7,394 nucleotides of DNA from an uncultured Peptococcaceae bacterium (GTDB taxonomy: Bacteria > Bacillota > Peptococcia > Peptococcales > Peptococcaceae). The notes below the pieces were generated by a model, which ran no database searches, had not been told where the DNA came from, and worked only from the letters and a program-made list of their open reading frames with translations. The translations under genes and the position numbers were made by a program. The DNA lies in contig USPE01000092.1 of assembly GCA_900556545.1 (NCBI GenBank), forward strand, positions 1-7,394, read 5' to 3'. Positions within the stretch are counted from its first letter, which is position 1. Each line of letters begins with the position of its first letter. Positions 1 through 5,265 of the stretch are shown here, piece after piece.

Positions 1-87
1 AATTGCTGCGCAGATAGAAAAAAAGAAAATCACAATAATCAATTCCATCAGAAACAAGGTAGATTTCGATCTATTCTGCTGCCTCAT
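1..87 (-). CDS. Prepilin-like protein, 5' end only (runs off the left edge)
   Basis: The first 29 codons of a gene that continues past position 1. It starts at ATG 87-85, inside the upstream gene, with an AAAGGGG-type ribosome binding site nine bases before it. Residues 1-10 are polar and basic (MRQQNRSKST), followed by a hydrophobic stretch with a glutamate at its start (LFLMELIIVIFFFSICAAI). This is the layout of a type IV prepilin-like N-terminus: short basic leader, then a membrane helix that packs into a pilus or pseudopilus. No classical Gly-Phe/Glu5 cleavage site is obvious, so processing by a prepilin peptidase is uncertain. It overlaps the DUF4860-like gene by 17 nt, which suggests translational coupling. 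It is the last visible member of the secretion cluster. The frame is well supported by context and start, but the family call rests on 29 residues only. Confidence 0.6.
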   Translation of the reverse strand, partial: MRQQNRSKSTLFLMELIIVIFFFSICAAI

Positions 88-583
88 ACCAATCTACCCC
101 TTTCCCGCTGCGCAAACCAATCAGCAGCTGTTCCTGCCGTCCATCCTCACCAATGCACACCAGCTTCAGCAAATCTTCTTTTTGACGCGTTACCTGCAAA
201 TCCTGGGCCGGAATAATTTTTTGCCCATCCTCCGGCTGAAACTGCAAACCATCTTCAAAGAACAGCTCCCGCACATAGCCGTCGGCATAATAAATCAGTG
301 TTTTGTATCGAGTTTCTTCAAAGGTTTCATACAACACCAACGCATCGGCACCGGCAAACGACTCCACATCTACCATGCCGGTTTCATCATAATGACGGAT
401 TTTGGCATCCAGATAAGATAAACAGGTGCGCTCCGCATACTGCCCCTCCATTTTATCCACAATCCCCTGATAACCATTGGCTCCGGCTAATAACACGCTT
501 AACACAGATGCAGCAAACAAACAAAACAGCGCCAGAATAAAAACGATATCAATTGTGTGATTTGCTGTTTTTATTTTCCGCAT
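71..583 (-). CDS. DUF4860-like membrane-anchored protein of the pseudopilus cluster
   Basis: A 170-residue protein that begins at ATG 583 with an AAAGG site nine bases upstream; the site overlaps the last codons and stop of the preceding gene. Residues 1-10 are basic and polar, and residues 11-34 form one hydrophobic helix (IDIVFILALFCLFAASVLSV...). The rest is predicted soluble and presumably outside the membrane, ending in a charged segment (GLRSGKGVDWYEAAE). The N-terminus and context match my recollection of DUF4860, a clostridial family found next to GspF and pilin-like genes; this is family recall, not a search. The topology resembles a minor pseudopilin: single N-terminal helix and an exported C-terminal domain. 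Its biochemical role is unknown. It lies 6 nt after the pilin-like gene and overlaps the next one by 17 nt, so all three are probably translated from one message. Confidence 0.72.
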   Translation of the reverse strand: MRKIKTANHTIDIVFILALFCLFAASVLSVLLAGANGYQGIVDKMEGQYAERTCLSYLDAKIRHYDETGMVDVESFAGADALVLYETFEETRYKTLIYYADGYVRELFFEDGLQFQPEDGQKIIPAQDLQVTRQKEDLLKLVCIGEDGRQEQLLIGLRSGKGVDWYEAAE

Positions 584-589
584 AATCGT

Positions 590-886
590 CTACCTTTCCA
601 GCACTGTAATATCAGGCATAATATTCTCCGCAAATACTTCATAATGCACAATATATTTTTCTTCGTTAAGCTGCAGACCATACTGCTCCTGCAAATACTT
701 CACATCCGGCGGATATCGGCCCTCCAGCGCATAGCAGCTGACCACCGCCCGGCGCAGATTATCCTCTGCCATCCGCAGGCCCTCCGCCTGACTGCTCTGC
801 GCCGCATCCTGAAACCCATACAGCATCAGCAGCATAATCACTGCAAACAGCAGAATGGCTGCCCCGTTTTCTTTTAACCACTTCAT
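590..886 (-). CDS. Small pilin-like protein (type II secretion/type IV pilus-like)
   Basis: A 98-residue protein from ATG 886, with an AAGGAG site eight bases upstream that overlaps the stop of the GspF-like gene. Residues 1-8 (MKWLKENG) form a short basic leader ending in glycine, residues 9-25 are a hydrophobic helix, and the rest is a short extracytoplasmic domain. The segment CYALEGRYPPDVKYLQEQYG (about 51-70) is the kind of 'EGxYP' motif seen in pilin-like proteins after the long helix, and the C-terminus keeps an NIMPDI motif. The glutamate at position +5 of classical prepilins is absent after Gly8, so it is either a degenerate pseudopilin or is not cleaved by a prepilin peptidase. It is expected to assemble with, or prime, a short pseudopilus driven by the GspF-like protein. 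Twelve bases separate it from the preceding stop. Confidence 0.68.
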   Translation of the reverse strand: MKWLKENGAAILLFAVIMLLMLYGFQDAAQSSQAEGLRMAEDNLRRAVVSCYALEGRYPPDVKYLQEQYGLQLNEEKYIVHYEVFAENIMPDITVLER

Positions 887-898
887 AAGCGTCGCTCC

Positions 899-1318
899 TT
901 ATCCAATGGCTGACATAATGCTCATTAACGGCAGCATCACCGACAGCAGAATCAGACCAACCATAACAGACATGATAATTACCAATGTAGGCTCGATCCG
1001 ATTCAACAACGCTTCAATTTTATCATCTACCTGCTCTGCACTGCGGCGGGCCACTTCCGCCATTACCGGATCAATACTGCCTGTGCGGAATCCCACTGCA
1101 ATCATGCGACAATATAACGGCGCAAATAATCCGCTGGCCATACTGGCATCGGCAAAGGATTTGCTCTCCAGCAGCATTTCCCGCTTGCACTGGGTAATCT
1201 TTTCCTGCATAGCAGCGCCAGGCACCAAACGAATGGCCATATCCAACGAATCATCAATATTCATGCCGCTGGCCAAAGTCATAACCAACGCATCCGCCAA
1301 TCGGGAAGATGCTATCAA
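899..1318 (-). CDS. GspF/PilC-type secretion membrane protein, C-terminal half (frameshifted)
   Basis: The second T2SF domain of a GspF-like protein, readable as 139 residues from TTG 1318, which overlaps the end of the upstream fragment by 4 nt. The start IASSRLADALVMTLASGMNI matches the family pattern 'ia-aRfa-tLa-ll-sGi', followed by MIAVGFRTGSID (the domain's 'G-xxG-ld' region), RIEPTLVIIMS and a closing helix ending in a PLM motif. These are typical of the second half of GspF/PilC, the inner-membrane platform of type II secretion and type IV pili. No good ribosome binding site precedes the TTG, and the frame remains open and family-like upstream of it (EKWTVSQ). This is therefore best seen as the continuation of the 1887-1315 fragment after a one-base shift in the A5 run at 1334-1338, unless reinitiation or slippage produces it. 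Confidence 0.8.
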   Translation of the reverse strand: MIASSRLADALVMTLASGMNIDDSLDMAIRLVPGAAMQEKITQCKREMLLESKSFADASMASGLFAPLYCRMIAVGFRTGSIDPVMAEVARRSAEQVDDKIEALLNRIEPTLVIIMSVMVGLILLSVMLPLMSIMSAIG

Positions 1319-1887
1319 CTGACTGACTGTCCATTTTTCACTGCTCCTGCAATCACACCAACTGCCACTGCAGTCAACACAACCAGCCCGTAGCTGCCCA
1401 GTACCTGCCCAATCTGCATCAGCATCAACGCTACAGGAGATAAATCGGCTCCCAACTGCTGAAACACTTCCTGAAAAATGGGCAATACCTTAATCAATAA
1501 TACCAACACCACAAACAGCATCATAACCAACAACACGGCAGGATACATCATCGCATTGCGAACACTTTTCTGCAGCTGTTCCAATCGTTCATAATAGCCG
1601 GCCAGAGCCTTAAACACATCTTCCAAATGCCCAGTTCGCTGTCCAATCTCCACCATCTCTATAACGTAAACAGGGAAACCCCCTGCAGCGCGCATGGCAG
1701 CTGCAACTGGTTCCCCTAATTCTAATTGCTGATAGAGATGGTCCAAAACGGTTCGACTGTAGGAATCCTTTTCATCATCGCGCAGCAAAGCTACCCCTTC
1801 ACTAAAAGGGATGCCAGCACGAATGATTAAGTACATTTCCATGCAAAATACGGAAATATACCCTGCACCGAACACTTTTTTCCCCAT
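1315..1887 (-). CDS. GspF/PilC-type secretion membrane protein, N-terminal half (frameshifted)
   Basis: The first T2SF domain of the inner-membrane platform protein that organises pilus or pseudopilus assembly with a GspE-type ATPase. I place the start at ATG 1887, not GTG 1893, because GAGGAG at 1898-1903 is nine bases from the ATG but only three from the GTG. This gives 190 residues. Visible are the N-terminal domain (FCMEMYLIIRAGIPFSEGV), the signature MVEIGQRTGHLEDVFKALAG, YERLEQLQKSVRNAMMYP leading into a long helix, the LPIFQEVF motif, and a further hydrophobic segment near the end. The frame stops at 1315, just where the second domain begins in another frame. Adding one A to the A5 run at 1334-1338 gives a continuous protein of about 329 residues, short for GspF but complete in domains. 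It follows the transglutaminase-like gene by 66 nt with no terminator seen between them. Confidence 0.82.
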   Translation of the reverse strand: MGKKVFGAGYISVFCMEMYLIIRAGIPFSEGVALLRDDEKDSYSRTVLDHLYQQLELGEPVAAAMRAAGGFPVYVIEMVEIGQRTGHLEDVFKALAGYYERLEQLQKSVRNAMMYPAVLLVMMLFVVLVLLIKVLPIFQEVFQQLGADLSPVALMLMQIGQVLGSYGLVVLTAVAVGVIAGAVKNGQSVS

Positions 1888-1939
1888 CGCCACAAACTCC
1901 TCATCTTATATATTTTATTTTGATTTTACTTTTGTCCGT

Positions 1940-1951
1940 GCAGATATCTGC
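1940..1951. repeat. 12-bp perfect palindrome between transglutaminase-like and GspF-like genes
   Basis: GCAGATATCTGC reads the same on both strands. It starts a few bases after the transglutaminase-like stop codon. It lacks a loop and a following T run on the minus strand, so it is not an intrinsic terminator. It could be a protein-binding site or chance. Confidence 0.35.
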
Positions 1952-1953
1952 CA

Positions 1954-2841
1954 TTAGTAAATATATTTGGCGCTGTAATTGCTGCCATTACCAATGTACT
2001 CCATAATCTGCTGGCTCTGTTTTGCACTGGAAGCAAAGGTAGGATCCATCAGCTTCCAGGTGGTGCCGTCGAAGAAGATAACCCCTTCTACCCAGCCTTT
2101 TTCAGGAATAAAGGTATTGATCCAAGCGTGATATACATTGCCGGTGTATCCTACCACCAGCTTAGTGGGAATTCCCTGGCTGCGCAGCATAGCTGTCATC
2201 AGCGCCGCATAGTCAAAACAAATTCCTGTTTTGGAAGCCAAAACCTGATCTACATTGGGCAGATAACCGCTCTGCACTGTCTGCGCTTTTTTCTTATCAT
2301 AGGTCAGCGTTTTCACCGTAAAATCATAAATTGCTGTAATTTTTTCCAAATCACTCTTTTTACCTTTTGTCAGTTCAGCCGCTTTTTTTACAACCTGACT
2401 GTCGGCACTGTAATTTACATATTGATTGGGACGCAAAAACGGTGCAAAATCATTTGTCAGCATGACAGTAACCGGTGTGCTGAAAGCCAGCGCATATTTA
2501 TTGCCGCTGGTATTTTCATATACGCCCACAGTGTATTTCCCGTTGCCATCTGACAATGGGAACACTTCATAATTGCCGTTTTTATTTAAATCATAGGTAT
2601 ATACTGTACCGCTGGGTCCTGTTACCCGCACCTTCAAGCGACTCTTTGCCGCACCATTATAAGCCACCATCACATAGCCATCTTTGGCGTTGGAAGCATC
2701 TACTTTTGCTTTTTCATTGGAATAAACAGTTGTACCGGCCGCCACAGTAGGCAGCACAGCAGCCAGCGTTGGAGACACCGCAGTCAACAAAAACACTGCA
2801 CACACCAAAATACTGATTACTTTTTTACTTACACGTTGCAT
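1954..2841 (-). CDS. Secreted transglutaminase-like protein
   Basis: A 295-residue protein. I choose ATG 2841 because GGAGGAG lies four bases before it; a TTG 18 bases further upstream would place that site inside the coding region. Residues 1-28 form a Sec-type signal peptide (basic start, hydrophobic core, cut near TLAA). The middle part (about 35-130) is beta-rich. The C-terminal part carries a transglutaminase-like papain fold with the catalytic triad visible: Cys208 in TGICFDYAALMTAMLRSQGI, His238 in VYHAWI and Asp266 in LMDPTF. Bacterial members act as cysteine proteases or protein cross-linkers outside the cell; substrate and activity cannot be read from sequence. It has its own promoter (2905-2933) and lies between a BTAD regulator and the GspF-like gene, all on the same strand. 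It may be cotranscribed with the secretion genes. Sec export alone would suffice in a single-membrane cell, so its link to the pseudopilus is inference. Confidence 0.88.
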   Translation of the reverse strand: MQRVSKKVISILVCAVFLLTAVSPTLAAVLPTVAAGTTVYSNEKAKVDASNAKDGYVMVAYNGAAKSRLKVRVTGPSGTVYTYDLNKNGNYEVFPLSDGNGKYTVGVYENTSGNKYALAFSTPVTVMLTNDFAPFLRPNQYVNYSADSQVVKKAAELTKGKKSDLEKITAIYDFTVKTLTYDKKKAQTVQSGYLPNVDQVLASKTGICFDYAALMTAMLRSQGIPTKLVVGYTGNVYHAWINTFIPEKGWVEGVIFFDGTTWKLMDPTFASSAKQSQQIMEYIGNGSNYSAKYIY

Positions 2842-2873
2842 AAAACTCCTCCATCTCAAATTACTTATTACAC

Positions 2874-2922
2874 AGTTACAAATTATTCATCTTTTATGAC
2901 AATTATAATATCATTTGTAACT
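2874..2922. repeat. 10-bp inverted repeat flanking the -10 box (candidate operator)
   Basis: AGTTACAAAT at 2874-2883 and its exact reverse complement ATTTGTAACT at 2913-2922 are 29 bases apart (39 bp from centre to centre, close to four helix turns). One arm lies between the -35 and -10 boxes, the other just downstream of the expected transcription start. Since one arm is upstream of the start, an RNA hairpin is unlikely; a dimeric repressor or looping site fits better. The adjacent BTAD regulator is a possible ligand, but this is inference. Confidence 0.4.
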
Positions 2923-2933
2923 TTATCTGTAAA
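2905..2933 (-). promoter_or_regulatory. Sigma-A-type promoter of the transglutaminase-like gene
   Basis: On the minus strand, TTTACA (2928-2933) and TATTAT (2905-2910) are separated by 17 bases, and the gene starts about 60 bases downstream. The -35 box lies only ten bases past the regulator's stop codon. A perfect 10-bp inverted repeat places one arm inside the promoter spacer. Confidence 0.6.
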
Positions 2934-2942
2934 GTAAAATTT

Positions 2943-3587
2943 TCACATTTGAGGTGTTAAAGGCTGTAATTTATATGTGATAATCGCCTTAGAATGAGGA
3001 TTCTCTTTCTTAAAGTTTTTTTGAATCCGTTTTAAAACCATTTCGCCATTTTCAAAACTCACTGTCGGCAGCATAATCAAGTATTGCGATACACTGTACC
3101 GGGTAAACACATCCCCCCGGCGCAAAGAGTATTGGATTGCGCTATGCAGCTGGCTCATTGCAGCATTCTGCTGCCGTTTATTATCCAGCACTCCATTATT
3201 TCCATCGGTAACCGACATCAGACATAAGTAAATAGACTGCCCGTTACGGCTGGCTGATCTGGTTTCCAGATGATAAATTTCTTTAAACAATGAATATTCG
3301 CAATAAAAGGCACCCGGCCGACCGTCTTCTTCCTGCAGTCTGTCGCGAATCAGACTTAAATCTACCTCAATGCCATTGCTTTCCTTAATAATCTCTTTAT
3401 ACAAATCGGTCAGCTCATCCGACAGATTAATACCGAATTCACTGTAAAACAAATCCACCACATGCTCATAATGCGCCAATGCCGCCTGCTGCCCGCCGGT
3501 ATCCAGCATAGCCTGAATCAACTCATAATGAAGCGACTCATCATAAGGGTCAATGGCTAGCCTGTTGGCACACCGTAATGACATCAT
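2943..3587 (-). CDS. BTAD-family regulator, C-terminal half with degenerate GGDEF-like domain (frameshifted)
   Basis: The continuation of the regulator from 4137. The frame opens at ATG 3587, but family-like sequence starts at LAIDPYDESLHYELIQAMLD (about residues 10-29), the standard second part of a bacterial transcriptional activator domain (TPR-like helices, ending near FGINLSDELTDLY). From about residue 95 to the end it resembles a GGDEF domain: SIYLCLMSV strand, then RRGDVFTRYSVSQYLIMLP, where a GGDEF protein would have 'R-GD-xxR-GGDEF-xxxLP'. The catalytic motif is replaced by SVSQY (3081-3098), so it should not make cyclic di-GMP and may act as a ligand-sensing or dimerisation module. 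The preceding fragment reads ...VCQQA and this one LAIDP...; adding one base near 3558 joins them into about 398 residues. As a separate protein it would lack the DNA-binding domain. Confidence 0.78.
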   Translation of the reverse strand: MMSLRCANRLAIDPYDESLHYELIQAMLDTGGQQAALAHYEHVVDLFYSEFGINLSDELTDLYKEIIKESNGIEVDLSLIRDRLQEEDGRPGAFYCEYSLFKEIYHLETRSASRNGQSIYLCLMSVTDGNNGVLDNKRQQNAAMSQLHSAIQYSLRRGDVFTRYSVSQYLIMLPTVSFENGEMVLKRIQKNFKKENPHSKAIITYKLQPLTPQM

Positions 3588-4137
3588 AGCTGCGTCCCTG
3601 TTCCTTTAACAGCTCTACACAGCTTTGCACCACACGCAAAAATTCCGAATGATAGTAGGCATTAATCGGCACTACCCATGCTTCTAAAGATGACTTTGGC
3701 AGAAAATCACCTTTATAATATTCCAACGCATCCAGATAATAAGCAATCTTCCGATTTACATCTTCTTCCTCATCACCCAATATGCACAAAGAAGTAAACT
3801 GATCAGTATCCACAACAAAATTCAATTTATTGTTCCACGCATACACGCCTCTGTTGTAAATAATCATTTCCTTGCTGGGCGCAAACTTCAACTCATCCAA
3901 CATATTGCGCAAACGATGCAGCAAAGTCTTTAATGTATTGGCTGGATTCTCCGTAAAATCATCGCCCCACAACAATTCTATCAGTTCACTTTGCGTAATT
4001 TCCTTGTCGCGAAAAGTTATCAAATATTCTAAAATTAACCAAAGCTTATGGGATCGGCTTTTTTGATAATCAATCACTTTTCCATTATATTGCAGAGAAA
4101 ATCCACCCAACATGTTGATTTGTAATTGACTTTCCAT
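3550..4137 (-). CDS. BTAD/SARP-type transcriptional regulator, N-terminal half (frameshifted)
   Basis: A 195-residue fragment. I choose ATG 4137 because a G-rich site (GGGGGG, 4144-4149) sits six bases upstream; a TTG further up would put that site in the coding region. Residues 1-95 form an OmpR/PhoB-type winged helix (INMLGGFSLQYNGKVI..., then ITQSELIELLWGDDFTENPA and LKTLLHRLRNMLDEL, the recognition helix area). From about residue 115 a bacterial transcriptional activator domain begins (VDTDQFTSL..., ALEYYKGDFLP). It breaks off at ...VITVCQQASH and a stop. Members of this family activate neighbouring genes, so the same-strand transglutaminase-like and secretion genes are likely targets (inference). 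The frame break lies at the GGCTAGCC palindrome (3555-3562). Without the second half the fragment could still bind DNA but would lack most of its sensor part. Confidence 0.82.
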   Translation of the reverse strand: MESQLQINMLGGFSLQYNGKVIDYQKSRSHKLWLILEYLITFRDKEITQSELIELLWGDDFTENPANTLKTLLHRLRNMLDELKFAPSKEMIIYNRGVYAWNNKLNFVVDTDQFTSLCILGDEEEDVNRKIAYYLDALEYYKGDFLPKSSLEAWVVPINAYYHSEFLRVVQSCVELLKEQGRSYDVITVCQQASH

Positions 4138-4170
4138 GCTATTCCCCCCATTAAAGTACAAACTCTTCTT

Positions 4171-4198
4171 TTTATATATAATAAGTATATCATATCAA
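4171..4198 (-). promoter_or_regulatory. Possible promoter of the BTAD regulator
   Basis: On the minus strand, TTGATA (4193-4198) and TATAAA (4171-4176) are 16 bases apart, about 35-60 bases before the chosen ATG. An alternative extended -10 (TGATATACT, 4184-4192) overlaps it. The whole region is very AT-rich, so chance matches are likely. Confidence 0.4.
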
Positions 4199-4275
4199 AT
4201 TTCCACTAAAAGTACAGTATTTTCAAAAAAAATCCTGATAAATCTTTTTTCATGCAAATAAATTTATCATATCAA
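4188..4275. repeat. 11-bp direct repeat in the divergent AT-rich region
   Basis: TATCATATCAA occurs at 4188-4198 and 4265-4275, in the same orientation and 77 bases apart. The first copy overlaps the proposed regulator promoter. It could be an autoregulatory site, since SARP-type proteins often bind direct repeats, but low sequence complexity makes coincidence plausible. Confidence 0.25.
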
Positions 4276-4310
4276 TTAACCCAATTCAATGAAATCAAAA
4301 TTCTTCGTTC

Positions 4311-4339
4311 TTGACAAGCATTCTATTTGCTGTTAAAAT
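4311..4339 (+). promoter_or_regulatory. Strong promoter of tRNA-Ser
   Basis: A perfect -35 TTGACA (4311-4316), a 17-base spacer and a -10 TAAAAT (4334-4339), with a TG one base before the -10 (extended -10). Transcription would start about ten bases before the mature tRNA. Confidence 0.85.
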
Positions 4340-4355
4340 TAAATTTATTCGTAAT

Positions 4356-4443
4356 GGAGGGGTGTCCGAGCGGTTTAAGGAGGCGGTCTTGAAAACCGTT
4401 GAACTCTTGCCGGGTTCCGTGGGTTCGAATCCCACCCTCTCCG
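4356..4443 (+). tRNA. tRNA-Ser (anticodon UGA)
   Basis: An 88-nt class II tRNA. The acceptor stem GGAGGGG pairs with CCTCTCC (one G-U), with discriminator G at 4443. The anticodon stem GCGGT/ACCGT encloses the loop CTTGAAA with anticodon TGA at 4390-4392, reading UCA codons and, by wobble, other UCN codons. A long variable arm, as expected for serine tRNA, follows, then a T arm GTGGG-TTCGAAT-CCCAC. The 3' CCA is not encoded and must be added by nucleotidyltransferase. It is a single-gene unit with its own promoter and terminator. Confidence 0.97.
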
Positions 4444-4450
4444 TATCAGC

Positions 4451-4483
4451 AAAAGCCACTGGCAAACTGTCAGTGGCTTTTTT
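4451..4483 (+). terminator. Intrinsic terminator after tRNA-Ser
   Basis: A perfect 11-bp stem, AAAAGCCACTG (4451-4461) with CAGTGGCTTTT (4471-4481), a nine-base loop and a run of six T. It starts seven bases after the tRNA. Confidence 0.93.
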
Positions 4484-4532
4484 GTATTCCAAAAGCCGCC
4501 CTTACACCTTGAAACTATCATTAAAATTGCAA

Positions 4533-4574
4533 TTGCAGAACCATACTCTCCCATGATATGATAATGATATCATT
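4533..4574 (+). promoter_or_regulatory. Possible promoter and overlapping palindrome upstream of the membrane protein
   Basis: TTGCAG (4533-4538), an 18-base spacer and TATGAT (4557-4562) preceded by TG at 4554-4555, giving an extended -10. The expected transcription start falls within a perfect 12-bp palindrome AATGATATCATT (4563-4574), a position suited to a repressor. The ribosome binding site AAGGAGG follows at 4591-4597. Confidence 0.45.
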
Positions 4575-4603
4575 CATTCCACATTTTCATAAGGAGGGAC
4601 CTC

Positions 4604-5155
4604 ATGTATCTGCCAAGCAATCCAAACTATCATTTGGTGAATATTTCTTATATTCTATTACTCATCGCTTTCATCATTGCATTCGTCATTGCTTTTTTTG
4701 TAAAATCTTCCTCTCCCAAAAAGCGATTATGCCATATAGGCGGAACCATATTCTTCATTTGTTCCATGACATACGCAAGCCTATTTCACATCTATGACCT
4801 GATTTTCTCTTTTTCTGCTAAAAATATCCCTATTGATGCAGCCTTCATTTTACAGCAGAACGGGAGCCTGTTTTTTGGTTTTTTATGTATGGTTTTTTTT
4901 TCCGTCTTTTCTATATTGATAGACTACAAAAAAATCAAACTGTCCCAACCGCTGCGGCATGCGCTCTGGCTTGCAGTATCCGTTTGTGTCATACTTTGCA
5001 CCTGGTATTATGTCTTCATCAGAGTAAACCCAACAGACATTGATACAGGATTGATATTATTTCTGGTGGATTCTTTGGAGGACTACATGTATCTCCCATT
5101 CTTTTACTTTGTCTCTGTTGAAGGAGAGTATTGCAAAAAACGTAATGCAGAATAA
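4604..5155 (+). CDS. Hypothetical multi-pass membrane protein
   Basis: A 183-residue protein that I do not recognise. The start is firm: AAGGAGG (4591-4597) lies six bases before ATG 4604. Hydrophobic segments at about residues 11-33, 47-70, 86-107 and 119-138, and a less certain one at 148-172, suggest four or five membrane spans. Lysine-rich loops follow the first span (SSSPKKR, 36-41) and the third (DYKKIK), and the C-terminal tail is basic (CKKRNAE). By the positive-inside rule these loops face the cytoplasm. No catalytic or transport motif is visible. It precedes the ATPase/DUF4143 gene, but a terminator-like hairpin lies between them, so the two are probably separate units. Phenylalanine- and isoleucine-rich composition is normal for a membrane protein. 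Function unknown. Confidence 0.8.
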   Translation: MYLPSNPNYHLVNISYILLLIAFIIAFVIAFFVKSSSPKKRLCHIGGTIFFICSMTYASLFHIYDLIFSFSAKNIPIDAAFILQQNGSLFFGFLCMVFFSVFSILIDYKKIKLSQPLRHALWLAVSVCVILCTWYYVFIRVNPTDIDTGLILFLVDSLEDYMYLPFFYFVSVEGEYCKKRNAE

Positions 5156-5169
5156 TCCGGTGCTATATC

Positions 5170-5211
5170 GGCCAAAATAAGATTGCATCGTATTTTGGCC
5201 TTGATTTTTTT
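5170..5211 (+). terminator. Hairpin 1, terminator-like, after the membrane protein
   Basis: GGCCAAAATA (5170-5179) pairs perfectly with TATTTTGGCC (5191-5200) around an 11-base loop, and TTGATTTTTTT follows, giving a U-rich tail. It starts 14 bases after the stop codon. The lower stem is GC-rich but the upper stem is AT-rich, so termination may be partial. It is a near copy of the hairpin 50 bp downstream. Confidence 0.6.
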
Positions 5212-5216
5212 ACAGT

Positions 5217-5253
5217 TTAGGCTAAAATAAGATTACATCGTATTTTAGCCTAA
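5217..5253 (+). promoter_or_regulatory. Hairpin 2, abutting the ATPase ribosome binding site
   Basis: A 13-bp perfect stem, TTAGGCTAAAATA (5217-5229) with TATTTTAGCCTAA (5241-5253), around the loop AGATTACATCG, within which GAT and ATC can pair further. Its 3' arm includes the first bases of the AAGGAGGA ribosome binding site (5252-5259) of the ATPase gene. A weak promoter (TTGATT 5201-5206, 16 bases, TAAAAT 5223-5228) could start within it. It may be an RNA element limiting translation or a DNA operator; the sequence does not decide. Confidence 0.55.
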
Positions 5254-5265
5254 GGAGGATCTGTT

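Noticed and set aside
855..1322. Plus-strand open frame of 155 codons
   Set aside because: It lies wholly antisense to the GspF-like second domain and the start of the pilin-like gene, whose family motifs are clear; it has no recognisable domain.
2128..2553. Plus-strand open frame of 141 codons
   Set aside because: Antisense to the transglutaminase-like gene, whose catalytic residues are in the other strand's frame.
4420..4443. tRNA-Ser 3' end as an attachment site for the integrase element
   Set aside because: No second copy of the tRNA 3' end is visible near the integrase remnant or elsewhere in the window, and the integrase lies over 2 kb away in a non-adjacent position.
4295..4556. Short open frames on both strands over the tRNA-Ser gene
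   Set aside because: They read through the folded tRNA and its terminator; spurious translations of tRNA sequence.
5170..5253. CRISPR-like repeats
   Set aside because: Only two units, each an extended palindrome, with an intervening stretch of 16-20 bases that is a T-rich tail; no array and no cas genes.
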